A stretch of DNA of 64,000 bases. Origin: Thermoanaerobaculia bacterium. Its GTDB lineage: Bacteria; Acidobacteriota; Thermoanaerobaculia; Multivoradales; Multivoraceae. Shown here piece by piece: positions 54,625 through 63,297 of the stretch; position 1 is the stretch's first letter, and each line of letters opens with the position of its first letter. The translations under genes were made by a program, and so were the position numbers. The notes below the pieces were generated by a model, which was not told where the DNA came from, searched no databases, and saw only the letters and a program-made list of their open reading frames with translations. Location of the stretch: the NCBI GenBank assembly GCA_022823665.1, contig JAJEHN010000001.1, forward strand, positions 248,001 to 312,000, given 5' to 3'.

Positions 54625-55866
54625 ATGCCAGCACTCGACGGTCTGCGCATTCTCGATCTGACGCAGTACGAAGCCGGTACGTCCTGTACCCAGGCCCTGG
54701 CCTGGCTGGGCGCCGACGTGGTCAAGGTGGAGCGTCCAGGCACCGGCGATCCGGGGCGCGGTCTGGCCGGCGCACGCCGCACCACCGACTCCGAGTACTT
54801 CATCAACTGGAACAGCAACAAGCGCAGCATCGCGATCAACCTCGCCTCCGAGGAAGGCCGCGATCTGCTGCTGAAGCTGGCGCCGCGGTTCGACATCCTG
54901 GTCGAGAACTTCGGTCCCGGCGTGGTCGAGAAGCTGCGCCTCGACTACGACTCGGTGCGCGAGGTCCACCCCGAGGTCATCTACGGCCGAATCAAGGGCT
55001 TCGGCAACAGCGGGCCGTACAGCGACTACAAGTGCTTCGATCCGGTGGCGCAGGCCGCAGGCGGCGCGATGTCGATCACCGGCGACCCGGACGGACCGCC
55101 GCTCCGCCCCGGCACGACGATCGGCGACTGTGGCACCGGCGTGCTGATGGCTCTGGCGCTGTGCGCGGCTCACGCGAACAAGATGCGCACCGGCAAGGGC
55201 CAGCTCGTCGAGATGTCGATGCAGGAGGGAGTGACCTGGTTCATGCGCACGGCGATCGCAATGGGCGGCGAGTTCGGCCAGAAAGCGGCCCCGCGCGCGG
55301 GCTCCGGCCGCGGCGCGATGATGAACATGTATCCGTGCAAGCCGTTCGGCCCGAACGACTACGTCTACATGCTCATGGTCACCGACCGGATGTGGCGGGC
55401 GCTGTGTCAGGCGATCGACCGTCCGGACCTGGCCGAGGACGACCGCTACGCCACGCCGAAGCTCCGGCACGACAACGCGGACGAACTGTTCGAAGCGATC
55501 GCCGAGTGGACCGCCCGCCGCACGAAGCACGAGGCGATGGCCATCCTCGGCGCGGCCGGCGTGCCGGCGAGCGCCGTGCTCGACACCCTCGACCTGTTCT
55601 CCGACCCGCACCTTGTGGAGCGCGGCTTCGTCCGCACGGTCGAGCACGAAACCAGGGGGCCGGTCCGGGTCCTCGGATCGCCGATGAACCTCAGCGACAG
55701 CCAGGTCGAGATCGAGGCGGCGCCGCTGCTCGGCCGCCACACGGACAGCGTCCTGGCCGACGAACTGAACCTCTCCCAACCTGAAATCGACCGGCTGCGC
55801 GCGGACGGTGTGCTGGGCGCAGTGCCCACTCCCGGCGCCGACGGCCAGGAGACCGCTACCAGATGA
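54625..55866 (+). CDS. CaiB/BaiF CoA-transferase, formyl-CoA/2-hydroxyacid type
   Basis: A 413-residue class III CoA-transferase. It shows LDGLRILDLTQYEAGTSCTQALAWLGADVVKVERP, which matches formyl-CoA:oxalate CoA-transferase better than the carnitine type, then NSNKRSIAINLASEEGRDLLLKL, VENFGPGVVEKL (catalytic Asp region) and GRIKGFGNSGPYSDYK. It moves CoA onto a carboxylic acid. The gene overlaps the lyase gene by four bases (ATGA), so it most likely makes the substrate of that lyase, a 2-hydroxyacyl-CoA or oxalyl-CoA. A good AGGAGG Shine-Dalgarno supports the ATG at 54625. Confidence 0.88.
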   Translation: MPALDGLRILDLTQYEAGTSCTQALAWLGADVVKVERPGTGDPGRGLAGARRTTDSEYFINWNSNKRSIAINLASEEGRDLLLKLAPRFDILVENFGPGVVEKLRLDYDSVREVHPEVIYGRIKGFGNSGPYSDYKCFDPVAQAAGGAMSITGDPDGPPLRPGTTIGDCGTGVLMALALCAAHANKMRTGKGQLVEMSMQEGVTWFMRTAIAMGGEFGQKAAPRAGSGRGAMMNMYPCKPFGPNDYVYMLMVTDRMWRALCQAIDRPDLAEDDRYATPKLRHDNADELFEAIAEWTARRTKHEAMAILGAAGVPASAVLDTLDLFSDPHLVERGFVRTVEHETRGPVRVLGSPMNLSDSQVEIEAAPLLGRHTDSVLADELNLSQPEIDRLRADGVLGAVPTPGADGQETATR

Positions 55867-57518
55867 CGACCACCACCGGCGCCGCCCTGATCGCCCAGGG
55901 CCTGAAACAGCAGGGTGTCGACTACATGTTCGGCATCGTCGGCTTCCCCGTCTACGGAGTCGCCCACGCCGCCCAGCAGGCGGGAATCGAGTACTACGGC
56001 TTCCGCAACGAGCAGGCCGCCAGCTACGCCGCGGGCGCGGTCGGTTACCTGACGGGCCGGCCCGGGGCCTGCCTCGCCGTGTCGGGTCCCGGCATGGTCC
56101 ATGGCATCGCGGGTCTCGCCAACGCTGAGAAGAACTGCTGGCCGATGGTCCTGCTCGGCGGCGCCAACGACCGTTACCAGAACGGCCAGGGCGCGTTCCA
56201 GGAGTGCCCCCAGGTCGAGGCGGCGCGGCCGTTCTCGAAGTACTCGGCGGAGATCGACGCCGCTCACCGCGCGCCGTTCTACGTGGAGCAGGCGGTCCGG
56301 ACCTCGATCTACGGCCGGCCCGGCGCCTCCTACCTGAACCTGACGAACGACGTCCTGACCGCCCAGGTCGACGAGGAGGACGTCGAGTTCCCGCCCCGCT
56401 GCCCTGAACCGCCGACCTCCCTCGCCGACCCCAGGGACGTCGAGCGTGCGGTCGCGGTCCTGCGCGAGGCGAAGAATCCGCTGGTCATCGTCGGCAAGGG
56501 CGCCGCCTACGCCCGCGCCGAGAGCGAGGTGCGCCGCTTCGTCCAGCGCACGAACCTGCCCGTCCTGCCGACGCCGATGGGCAAGGGCGTCGTCTCCGAC
56601 GACGATCCCCACCTGGTCGCTCCGGCGCGCTCCTTCGCGCTCCAGAACGCGGACGTGATCCTGCTGATCGGCGCGCGGCTCAACTGGATCCTCCACTTCG
56701 GGCTGCCCCCGCGCTTCAAGAAGGGGGTCCGGGTGCTCCAGATCGACCTCAACGCGGAGGAGATCGGGACCAACGTCCCGACCGAGGTCGGCATGGTCGG
56801 CGACGCACGGGCGGTGACCGCGCAGCTCAACGAGGCGCTCGACGCCGAACCCTTCACGCTGTCCGCCGACAACGAGTGGCTGGCCAAGCTCCGCGAGAGC
56901 GCGACCGAGAACCAGGCCGCGGTCCAGGCGATGCTCGAGGACGACAGCGAGCCGATGGGCTACTACCGCGCCCTGAGGGAGATCGCCGACCGCCTGGAGC
57001 CGCAGGACATGCTCGTCGCCGAGGGCGCGAACACGATGGACATCTCCCGCACCGTGCTCCCCAACATGGAGCCCCGCAAGCGACTCGACGCCGGCACCTT
57101 CGGCACGATGGGCGTCGGCACGGGGCTGGCGATCGCGGCGGCCGTGGTCCATCCGGAACGGCGCACGATCTGCGTCCAGGGCGACTCCGCGTTCGGCTTC
57201 TCCGGCATGGAGGTCGAAGTCGCCTGCCGCTACGGCATGCCGATCACTTTCGTCGTCATCAACAACAACGGCATCGGCGGCGGCGTCAGCGAGTACATCC
57301 CCGGCAAGCCACTACCGCCGTCGACCTACACGCTGGGCGCCAGGTACGAGCGCGTCATCGAGGCCTTCGGCGGCAAGGGCTACCTGGTCGAGAAGGTGGC
57401 GGACCTGGGGCCGACGCTCGACAAGGCGCTCGCCTCCGACCGGCCGGCGCTGGTCAACGTGCTGATCGACCCGAAGGCCTCGCGGAAGCCCCAGAAGTTC
57501 GCCTGGCTCACCCGCTGA
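55863..57518 (+). CDS. 2-hydroxyacyl-CoA lyase / oxalyl-CoA decarboxylase family, HACL1-like
   Basis: A 551-residue thiamine-diphosphate enzyme. The N-terminal domain has FGIVGFPVYG, GFRNEQAASYAAGAVGY (catalytic Glu), AVSGPGMVHGIAGLANAEKNCWPM and GAFQECPQVEA. The middle has GKGAAYARAE, PTPMGKGVV and ARLNWILHFGLPPR; the C-terminal domain has the cofactor motif GDSAFGFSGMEVE...NNNGI. Several blocks, notably NCWP, GAFQE and WILHFGLPPR, match the human peroxisomal HACL1 rather than bacterial oxalyl-CoA decarboxylase. That points to cleavage of 2-hydroxyacyl-CoA to an aldehyde plus formyl-CoA. Residue-level substrate choice remains unproven. Confidence 0.88.
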   Translation: MTTTTGAALIAQGLKQQGVDYMFGIVGFPVYGVAHAAQQAGIEYYGFRNEQAASYAAGAVGYLTGRPGACLAVSGPGMVHGIAGLANAEKNCWPMVLLGGANDRYQNGQGAFQECPQVEAARPFSKYSAEIDAAHRAPFYVEQAVRTSIYGRPGASYLNLTNDVLTAQVDEEDVEFPPRCPEPPTSLADPRDVERAVAVLREAKNPLVIVGKGAAYARAESEVRRFVQRTNLPVLPTPMGKGVVSDDDPHLVAPARSFALQNADVILLIGARLNWILHFGLPPRFKKGVRVLQIDLNAEEIGTNVPTEVGMVGDARAVTAQLNEALDAEPFTLSADNEWLAKLRESATENQAAVQAMLEDDSEPMGYYRALREIADRLEPQDMLVAEGANTMDISRTVLPNMEPRKRLDAGTFGTMGVGTGLAIAAAVVHPERRTICVQGDSAFGFSGMEVEVACRYGMPITFVVINNNGIGGGVSEYIPGKPLPPSTYTLGARYERVIEAFGGKGYLVEKVADLGPTLDKALASDRPALVNVLIDPKASRKPQKFAWLTR

Positions 57519-57565
57519 CGCGGCGGCTCCTGAACCGGACACACAACGACAGGAGACTGTTGCCC

Positions 57566-58417
57566 ATGGGCATCAAGATCGGCGACGTATCGATCACACC
57601 GATCATCGAGATCGACTACCCGGTGCCGGCGTCCTTCCTGCTGCCGGACGCCACGCCGGAGAACCTGGCGCCGGACCTGAACTGGCTCGAGCCGCACTTC
57701 GTGACGCCCGGCGGCGAGCGGCTCAAGATGATCATCCAGGCCTTCCTTGTCGAGTCGCGGGGTCTCAAGATCGTCGTCGACACCTGCGTCGGCAACGACA
57801 AGAAGCGCGCCCTGCCCGCCTGGAACGAGCTCGACGGGCCGTTTCTCCAGGAGATCCGCGACGCCGGCTTCCCTCGCGAACAGGTCGACATGGTGGTCTG
57901 CACCCATCTCCACATCGACCACGTCGGCTGGAACACGATGAAGGTCGACGGCGAGTGGGTGCCCACCTTCCCCAACGCCCGCTACGTCATGGCGCGGCCG
58001 GAGTTCGAGTACTGGCGGGACGAGGGGGAGGCCAACTGGGGCGATGTCTTCGGCGACTCGGTGGCGCCCGTGTTCGAGGCCGGCCTCGTCGACCTCGTCG
58101 ACTGCGACCACCGGATCAACCCTGAGCTCCAGTTCTTCCCCACGCCGGGCCACACGCCGGGCCACTGCAGCATCGCCGTCTCGTCGGGCAGCGAGGAAGG
58201 GGTGATCTCGGGCGACGTGATGCACCACCCCTGCCAGTGCGCCCACCCGGAGTGGTGTTCGATCGCGGACATCGACCGTGACGCCGCGATCGCCGCCCGC
58301 CGCAGCTTCTGCGAGAAGTTCAGCGACAGCGGCATCACGGTCGTGGGTACCCACTGGGCGTCGCCGACCGCGGTGCACATCACGGCCCACGGTGACACCT
58401 GGAGAACGGTGGCGTGA
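57566..58417 (+). CDS. Metallo-beta-lactamase-fold hydrolase
   Basis: ATG at 57566 (AGGAGA upstream) gives 283 residues; the in-frame codons before it are a shadow of the lyase gene. The di-metal motif H-x-H-x-D-H is THLHIDH (His114, His116, Asp118, His119), with PTPGHTPGHCS for the next metal His, SGDVMHHP for the bridging Asp and GTHWASPTAVHI for the last His. The fold serves lactonases, thioesterases and glyoxalases. Its place directly after the lyase suggests a thioester or lactone substrate, for example formyl-CoA hydrolysis; that is inference. It is cytoplasmic. Confidence 0.85.
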   Translation: MGIKIGDVSITPIIEIDYPVPASFLLPDATPENLAPDLNWLEPHFVTPGGERLKMIIQAFLVESRGLKIVVDTCVGNDKKRALPAWNELDGPFLQEIRDAGFPREQVDMVVCTHLHIDHVGWNTMKVDGEWVPTFPNARYVMARPEFEYWRDEGEANWGDVFGDSVAPVFEAGLVDLVDCDHRINPELQFFPTPGHTPGHCSIAVSSGSEEGVISGDVMHHPCQCAHPEWCSIADIDRDAAIAARRSFCEKFSDSGITVVGTHWASPTAVHITAHGDTWRTVA

Positions 58418-58442
58418 GAGCGCTGTACACTTCGCAGCCGTC

Positions 58443-58922
58443 ATGAACAGCGCCCGCCAGTTGCCGCTCCTGGCACCGATCGTCGCCGCCGTCGCGCTCG
58501 CCGCGTGCGCCGCCGGGGAGACCGGACCGCCGTTCCGCGAAGTCGCCGGCACGCGACTCCTGATGGCCTCTGTCATGGAACCGGCCGCCGACCACCTCTG
58601 GGCTTCGGTCGGCTGGATCCTCACGCCCGAGGGCGAGGAGTACATACGGCCGGAGACCGATGAGGAGTGGACTCTCGTTCGCAACGCCGCGGTCACGGTC
58701 GCCGAGTCGGGCAACCTGATGATGATGGACCGGCGCAAGATGGACGACGAGGACTGGATCGCCTGGTGCCGGGATCTGATCGACGCCGGCGACGCCGCGA
58801 TGCAGGCGGCGGACGCCCGCGATGTCCAGGGCATCTTCGACACCGGTGAGCAGGTCTACTTCGCCTGCGCCGGCTGCCACGCACAGTACTGGGCCAACGA
58901 CCCGAACCAGTTCCGGCAGTAG
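58443..58922 (+). CDS. Cytochrome c lipoprotein (c556/c'-like)
   Basis: A 159-residue protein with a lipobox (Cys22, LAAC) and a single heme motif CAGCH (Cys142, Cys145, His146) close to the C-terminus. The rest is alpha-helical (DHLWASVGWILT, DLIDAGDAAMQAADARD). A heme site at the extreme C-terminus of a helical protein recalls the four-helix-bundle cytochromes c' and c556. It should be a membrane-tethered electron carrier or sensor. It begins 25 bases after the hydrolase gene and ends 11 bases before the PepSY gene, so it may belong to the same message. Confidence 0.8.
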   Translation: MNSARQLPLLAPIVAAVALAACAAGETGPPFREVAGTRLLMASVMEPAADHLWASVGWILTPEGEEYIRPETDEEWTLVRNAAVTVAESGNLMMMDRRKMDDEDWIAWCRDLIDAGDAAMQAADARDVQGIFDTGEQVYFACAGCHAQYWANDPNQFRQ

Positions 58923-58933
58923 GCCCGACCGCG

Positions 58934-60484
58934 TTGCGGCGCGCCCTCACATTGCTCCACCGCTGGCTGGGCATCGCCGGCAACCTGCTGTTCGTGGTCT
59001 GGTTCGCATCGGCGCTGGTCATGATGTACGCCCGGATGCCGGCGCTCGATCCCGGCGACCGCCTGGACCGCCTGCCCCCGCTCGATCTCGACTCGGTGCG
59101 GGTCGCCCCCGCGCGGGCCGCCGGAGCGGCGGGTCTGGACGCCGAAGATCTCTCCGTGGCCCGGGTCCGCCTCGGCATGGCCGGCGACCGGCCGGTCTAC
59201 CGCTTCCGCACCGCCGCCGGCTGGACCGCGGTCTACGCGGACACCGGCAGCCCGCTGCTCCAGGTATCCGAGGAGCAGGCGCTCGCAATCGCCTCCTCCT
59301 ATCGGGCTGGGGACGCCCCCTCGGCGGCGACGGCGCAAGTCCCCCTCGCATACGACGGCTACCTCGCGCGTCCCGACCAGTGGTCCCTGCAGATCCCCGG
59401 CCTGCTCCCGCTGCACCGGGTCCGGGCGGGCAACGAAGTGCTCTACGTCTCGGACCGCACGGCCGAGGTGGTCATGGCCACGACGCCCGGATCCCGCTTC
59501 TGGGGCACCGCGGGCGCCGTCTTCCACTGGCTGTACTTCACACCTCTGAGGACCCACACGACGTTCTGGTACCAGTTGATCGTCTGGACGGCCAGCCTGG
59601 GCTGTGTGCTGACCCTCTCCGGCCTGGCGATCGGGCTGCTGCGACTCAGGCGGAAGCGCTCACCGTACCGGGGCATCATGCGCTGGCACCACTACAGCGG
59701 GCTGGCGTTCGGGGCCACCGCTTTCACCTGGGTGCTGAGTGGCGCCCTGTCGATGGACCCGTTCGGCTGGCAGGCCGGAAGGACGGCGAGTCCCGGCCAG
59801 CAGGCCGCCGTGGCCGGCGGAGCGGTACCGCTTCACCGGCTCGAGCTGGACTCGATCCGCACCGCGGCCGGCTCGATCGCGGAGTCGTTCCCGCCTCGCG
59901 AGGTCGAGCTGCTCCAGTTCGCCGGTGAGCCTCTCGTGCTCGCCTACCGGCCTCCCGGCGGCGGGCGCCCTTACGGTGGTTCCTACGCGAGCGGTCCCCT
60001 CGGCTTCCTTTCGACCGTTCAACCCTTCGAGCACCGCCTCGTCTCGCTCGAGGACGGGACTCCGCGCCGGTTCGGCCAGCCCGAGCTGCTGGCGGCCGCG
60101 GCCGCGGCACTCCCGCGGTCGAACGTCGTCGACGCTATGGAACTACGGGAGTACGACGCCTACTACGACGATCGCAGATATCGCCTGATGCCTCTGCCGG
60201 TCCTGCGGGCCCGCTTCGACGACCCGGCCGGCACCTGGCTCTATCTCGACCCGGCACTGGGCCGCGTCGTCCACAGCGAGAACCGGCAGAGTCGGCTCGA
60301 CCGCTGGCTGTACAGGGGCCTGCACCGGCTCGACTTCCCCGGCTTCTACCACCGGCGCCCCCTGTGGGACATCGTCGTGATCGTCCTGCTGCTCGGGGGC
60401 CTGTTCTCCGCCGGCTCCTCCCTTGCCCCGGCGGCAAAACGCCTCAGGCGGCACGCGGCGCGCCTGAGGCGTCAGGAAGGCTGA
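58934..60484 (+). CDS. PepSY-domain membrane protein
   Basis: A 516-residue protein that opens with a membrane helix (LTLLHRWLGIAGNLLFVVWFASALVMMYA), the HRWLG motif of PepSY-associated proteins. A second helix hairpin near residue 215 (YQLIVWTASLGCVLTLSGLAIGLLRL) and a third (YSGLAFGATAFTWVLSGALSM) follow, and a last helix (DIVVIVLLLGGLFSAGSS) precedes the C-terminus. The periplasmic segments are PepSY-like. Many relatives are linked to iron uptake or ferric reductase activity. TTG at 58934 is the likely start. It directly follows the cytochrome c gene, and a joint electron-transfer role is possible. Confidence 0.82.
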   Translation: MRRALTLLHRWLGIAGNLLFVVWFASALVMMYARMPALDPGDRLDRLPPLDLDSVRVAPARAAGAAGLDAEDLSVARVRLGMAGDRPVYRFRTAAGWTAVYADTGSPLLQVSEEQALAIASSYRAGDAPSAATAQVPLAYDGYLARPDQWSLQIPGLLPLHRVRAGNEVLYVSDRTAEVVMATTPGSRFWGTAGAVFHWLYFTPLRTHTTFWYQLIVWTASLGCVLTLSGLAIGLLRLRRKRSPYRGIMRWHHYSGLAFGATAFTWVLSGALSMDPFGWQAGRTASPGQQAAVAGGAVPLHRLELDSIRTAAGSIAESFPPREVELLQFAGEPLVLAYRPPGGGRPYGGSYASGPLGFLSTVQPFEHRLVSLEDGTPRRFGQPELLAAAAAALPRSNVVDAMELREYDAYYDDRRYRLMPLPVLRARFDDPAGTWLYLDPALGRVVHSENRQSRLDRWLYRGLHRLDFPGFYHRRPLWDIVVIVLLLGGLFSAGSSLAPAAKRLRRHAARLRRQEG

Positions 60485-60511
60485 TGGCACGCGCGTGGCT
60501 CCCGGGAGCGG

Positions 60512-60557
60512 GGGGTCACACCCCGGTCCCGGAAGCCGGCGCTGCGCGCCGGATGCC
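60512..60557. repeat. Hairpin and partial REP-like palindrome between convergent genes
   Basis: A 5-bp hairpin (GGGGT-CAC-ACCCC, 60512-60524) is followed by GCCGGCGC-TG-CGCGCCGG-like sequence (60535-60552) and ATGCC, matching the first half of the repeat at 42216. It may work as a terminator for the converging PepSY and DUF6152 genes. Confidence 0.4.
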
Positions 60558-60564
60558 CAGCGGT

Positions 60565-61005
60565 CTACCGGGGCGGCTCGGTCGGGTCGCGGCCGTCGCG
60601 CGGTGCGCCGGTACCCGAGGAACCCATGAAGATCTTGCTGCCGTCCTCGAAGGTCACGTCACGGCCGTTCGCGCGGCGTGAGCGATCCTTGCTCTGGTAA
60701 CCGTCGACGATGATGACGGTACCAGGCTGGAGGTCGTCCCGGGAGAGGCCGCGCCGCAGCAGGGTGTTGGGCGTGCCGCCCTCGACCATCCAGACGTGCT
60801 GCGTGCCGTCTTCCTCGGTGTGCTCCATGTGGATCCAGGTGTGCGGATTGACCCACTCGACCTTGACGACCGGGCCCTTCAGCAGCAGCGGACGGTTGGG
60901 ATCGAACTCGGCGCCGAACGCGTGGTGCGCCGCCAGGGGCACCGCCACCGCGATGGCCGCAACGACGAGGCTGATCCCCGTGATGATCATGGCTCGCTTA
61001 CTCAT
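60565..61005 (-). CDS. DUF6152 family exported protein
   Basis: A 146-residue protein with a signal peptide (MIITGISLVVAAIAVAVPLAAHHAFGAEF). The mature part has the family pattern FDPNRPLLLKGPVVKVEWVNPHTWIHMEH, WMVEGGTPNTLLRRG and PGTVIIVDGYQSKD with ANGRDVTFEDG. It is periplasmic and small, probably a beta-barrel OB-like fold. The role is unknown. The gene follows the exported paralog family on the minus strand after a 126-base gap, and such neighbours are common in Acidobacteria. Confidence 0.85.
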   Translation of the reverse strand: MSKRAMIITGISLVVAAIAVAVPLAAHHAFGAEFDPNRPLLLKGPVVKVEWVNPHTWIHMEHTEEDGTQHVWMVEGGTPNTLLRRGLSRDDLQPGTVIIVDGYQSKDRSRRANGRDVTFEDGSKIFMGSSGTGAPRDGRDPTEPPR

Positions 61006-61091
61006 GGCTGTCTCTCACTCCTCGGTTGTGGTGTAAGTGGGTGATCTGTGGGTTTCTCGTTCAGTTGGAAGCGTGCGCGGCACGTGTTCCA

Positions 61092-61108
61092 GCGGTTCGG
61101 TGAACCGC
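61092..61108 (-). terminator. Perfect 7-bp hairpin between the exported-protein gene and DUF6152
   Basis: GCGGTTC-GGT-GAACCGC is a perfect stem with a three-base loop just after the stop of the upstream gene on the minus strand. No T-run follows, so termination or attenuation is only suggested. Confidence 0.3.
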
Positions 61109-61131
61109 ACTCTAACAGGATCGGTTCGTCC

Positions 61132-62205
61132 TCACTCTCCGGAGTCCGTGCCTCCGGTCAAAGCGTCCTCCTCCAGCAAACGCGCGCCGCGCATGATGTT
61201 GCCGAGCGCGTAGTTGCCCTCGTGACAGGCGTACTCATAGAGGAGGGAGTCGCTCCGGGGCCAGGCGTACTCGCCGCTCCACGGCGCCGTCCACACGTTC
61301 GGGTCCTCGACCGTGAACTCGTAGCGCAGGTGGTCCCGGCCCATCGGCGTGAACCGTTCGACGACGTGCAGATCGCGGGTCGCCGAACGAAGCGCCGGCC
61401 GGTCGGCGAAGTTCGTCGTGTCGACGACCAGCGTGTCGCCTTCCCACCATCCGATCGAATCGCCCATCCACCGCCGCTCCGACGCGGGCACGTGCTCGCC
61501 GCCGATACGGACGACGCGGGCGTCGTGGACCATCTCGACCAGGATCATCACGTGGTCCTCGGTCTGGACGATCCGCTTCAGGTTGTTGTAGAGCGCCGGC
61601 AGCATCGGCGGCCCACCGGTCGAACTGAAGCCGAGCAGGCAGCGTTCGGCCAACGGCCGCAACTCCGGATCGTCGTAGGGGCCGGGACCTTCGCGCTCGA
61701 GCCACCAGGCTTCGCCGGTGTTGGCGCGGAAGAAGCCGCGCCGGGCGGCGAAGCGCTCCCGGGCCGCATCGGTCAACGGCGGATGGCGGCCGTTCTTCGG
61801 GTCGATGATGATCGAGGTGCGGAACTTGCCGTCGACCTCGAAGACGTCCGTTCCCCGGTCGATCCAGAACGCGTTGTAGCCGCCGACGTTGCCGGCCGCT
61901 CCGGGCGAGCCGTCGCCGCCCTCGGGAGGCGCCTCACGGTTGGGGTCGCTGACGCGGGCCTCCGCCTGCATCCGCTTGCGCTCTTCCTCCGCGATCCTGT
62001 CCGCCTCTTCCCTGGTCAGATAGAGGTTGTCGCCGAAGGCCTGCGGCCGCGCCAGCGGCGTCAGGGTGCCGACGTTGTAGTGGCCGGAGATGTCCGGACG
62101 GCCGGACGCAGTCCGTGCGATCTCCTCGTCGCCCGCCGCTGCCAGCGGAACAGCCGCCGCGGCCAGAACCACGGCGGCAGACACGATCAACCTGCGATCA
62201 AGCAT
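61132..62205 (-). CDS. Exported protein of the DISGHYN/WWEGDTLVVDTTN family (copy 1)
   Basis: A 357-residue protein with a signal peptide (IVSAAVVLAAAAVPLAAAG). The landmarks are GRPDISGHYNVGTL, YLTREEADRIAEEE, NAFWIDRG, RGFFRANTGEAWWLE, YNNLKRIVQTEDHVMILVEMVHDARVVRIGG, WWEGDTLVVDTTNF and a terminal YEYACHEGNYALGNIMRGAR. I know no function for this family, though it is widespread in Acidobacteria. The next gene downstream in this direction is DUF6152. The product is probably periplasmic. It shares its architecture with the partial gene at the right edge and more distantly with the middle gene. Confidence 0.8.
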   Translation of the reverse strand: MLDRRLIVSAAVVLAAAAVPLAAAGDEEIARTASGRPDISGHYNVGTLTPLARPQAFGDNLYLTREEADRIAEEERKRMQAEARVSDPNREAPPEGGDGSPGAAGNVGGYNAFWIDRGTDVFEVDGKFRTSIIIDPKNGRHPPLTDAARERFAARRGFFRANTGEAWWLEREGPGPYDDPELRPLAERCLLGFSSTGGPPMLPALYNNLKRIVQTEDHVMILVEMVHDARVVRIGGEHVPASERRWMGDSIGWWEGDTLVVDTTNFADRPALRSATRDLHVVERFTPMGRDHLRYEFTVEDPNVWTAPWSGEYAWPRSDSLLYEYACHEGNYALGNIMRGARLLEEDALTGGTDSGE

Positions 62206-62257
62206 CGGCTCGGCTCCTTCCGCCGGGCGGCGCCAGGCCGCGCCGGAACTCCGGCTG

Positions 62258-63172
62258 CTAGTCGACCAGCTTCATCCGCGGGAGCGGGTTGCGGCGGTAC
62301 TCGCCGTACATCAGCTCTTCGACGAACTCGACGCAGCGGAAGTCCATCAGCCGGGCGTTCGGCTCCATCCGCCGGTAGAGCGGCATCTCGATCGTCCACG
62401 GCTCGGTGTACGTCTGCGGGTCCGTCAGCGTCGCCTCGTAGTGAATGTGGTTGGGGCCACTCAGCGTGTACCGCTCGACCACCGTCAACTGGTTGCTGTA
62501 GTGGTTGCCCGAGCGATCGAGCCAGCCGCCGCAGCCGGCCATGTCTTCCGGACGCTCGGCACAGTCCTTGGCCAGCAGACCGTTGACCTCGACGACCAGG
62601 GTGTCGCCGTCCCAGCGGCCGTAGGACATACCCATCCAACTGTCGACCTGGGCCGGCTTCGGATCCTCCAGGTAGATGTCGCGGACCGCCCCGGCGTACT
62701 GGTAGGCGATGAAGATCGCGTTCTCGCTGTGGAAGATCTGGAACGGCTGCGGCATGTAGGTCGCCCGCGGCACGCCCGGCAGGTAGCAGAAGACCTCCTG
62801 GTCGCGCGTGGACCAGTTCGCCATGTTCTCCATCTTCTGCGCCATGGCCGCGTCCGTGTACGGGATCTTCCCGCCGCCCTTGATCACGCCCATGCCTGGC
62901 GGCACCGAGCCGACCGCCCCGAAGTTGAGCACCTCGGCCGCGGGCAGCGGACCGTGCGGGCCCTCGCGCAACTGCATGGCGGCCCGCGCCATGTGCAGCT
63001 CAAGGTCGTAGTTCGCCTCGTTCAGGGCCTGCCAGATGCCGTTCAGGTCAGGCTTGCCGTCCGAGAGCCGGTTCGGCTCGAAATCCTGGGCCGCAAGCGG
63101 CGCCACCGTCAGTGCGAGAACCGCGGCCACGGCCACGGCAGTACGAGAAGACACGCTAGTTCCGAGTTTCAT
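62258..63172 (-). CDS. Exported protein of the DISGHYN/WWEGDTLVVDTTN family, divergent (copy 2)
   Basis: From ATG at 63172 the protein has 304 residues with a signal peptide (VAVAAVLALTVAPLAA). It opens with SDGKPDLNGIWQALNEANYD, then keeps the family block WMGMSYGRWDGDTLVVEVNGLL and TLSGPNHIHYEATLTDPQTYTEPWTIEMPLYRR, but lacks the NxLKRI and CHEGNY blocks of its neighbours. Cys in EVFCYLPGVPRATYMPQPFQIF marks another conserved part. The function is unknown. It lies between the two closer copies with gaps of 52 and 125 bases, so an operon of three is likely. Confidence 0.75.
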   Translation of the reverse strand: MKLGTSVSSRTAVAVAAVLALTVAPLAAQDFEPNRLSDGKPDLNGIWQALNEANYDLELHMARAAMQLREGPHGPLPAAEVLNFGAVGSVPPGMGVIKGGGKIPYTDAAMAQKMENMANWSTRDQEVFCYLPGVPRATYMPQPFQIFHSENAIFIAYQYAGAVRDIYLEDPKPAQVDSWMGMSYGRWDGDTLVVEVNGLLAKDCAERPEDMAGCGGWLDRSGNHYSNQLTVVERYTLSGPNHIHYEATLTDPQTYTEPWTIEMPLYRRMEPNARLMDFRCVEFVEELMYGEYRRNPLPRMKLVD

Positions 63173-63297
63173 GACGTTGGCCATACTCCTCTTCGGCAGA
63201 ACGCCGGGTTGTCCAGGCAGAATGCGCGAACCCTGTCACCTTAGGCGCATGGGGTCAACCCCGGCCCGAGCGTCGAACGACGGCGCGCCGCGGATCG

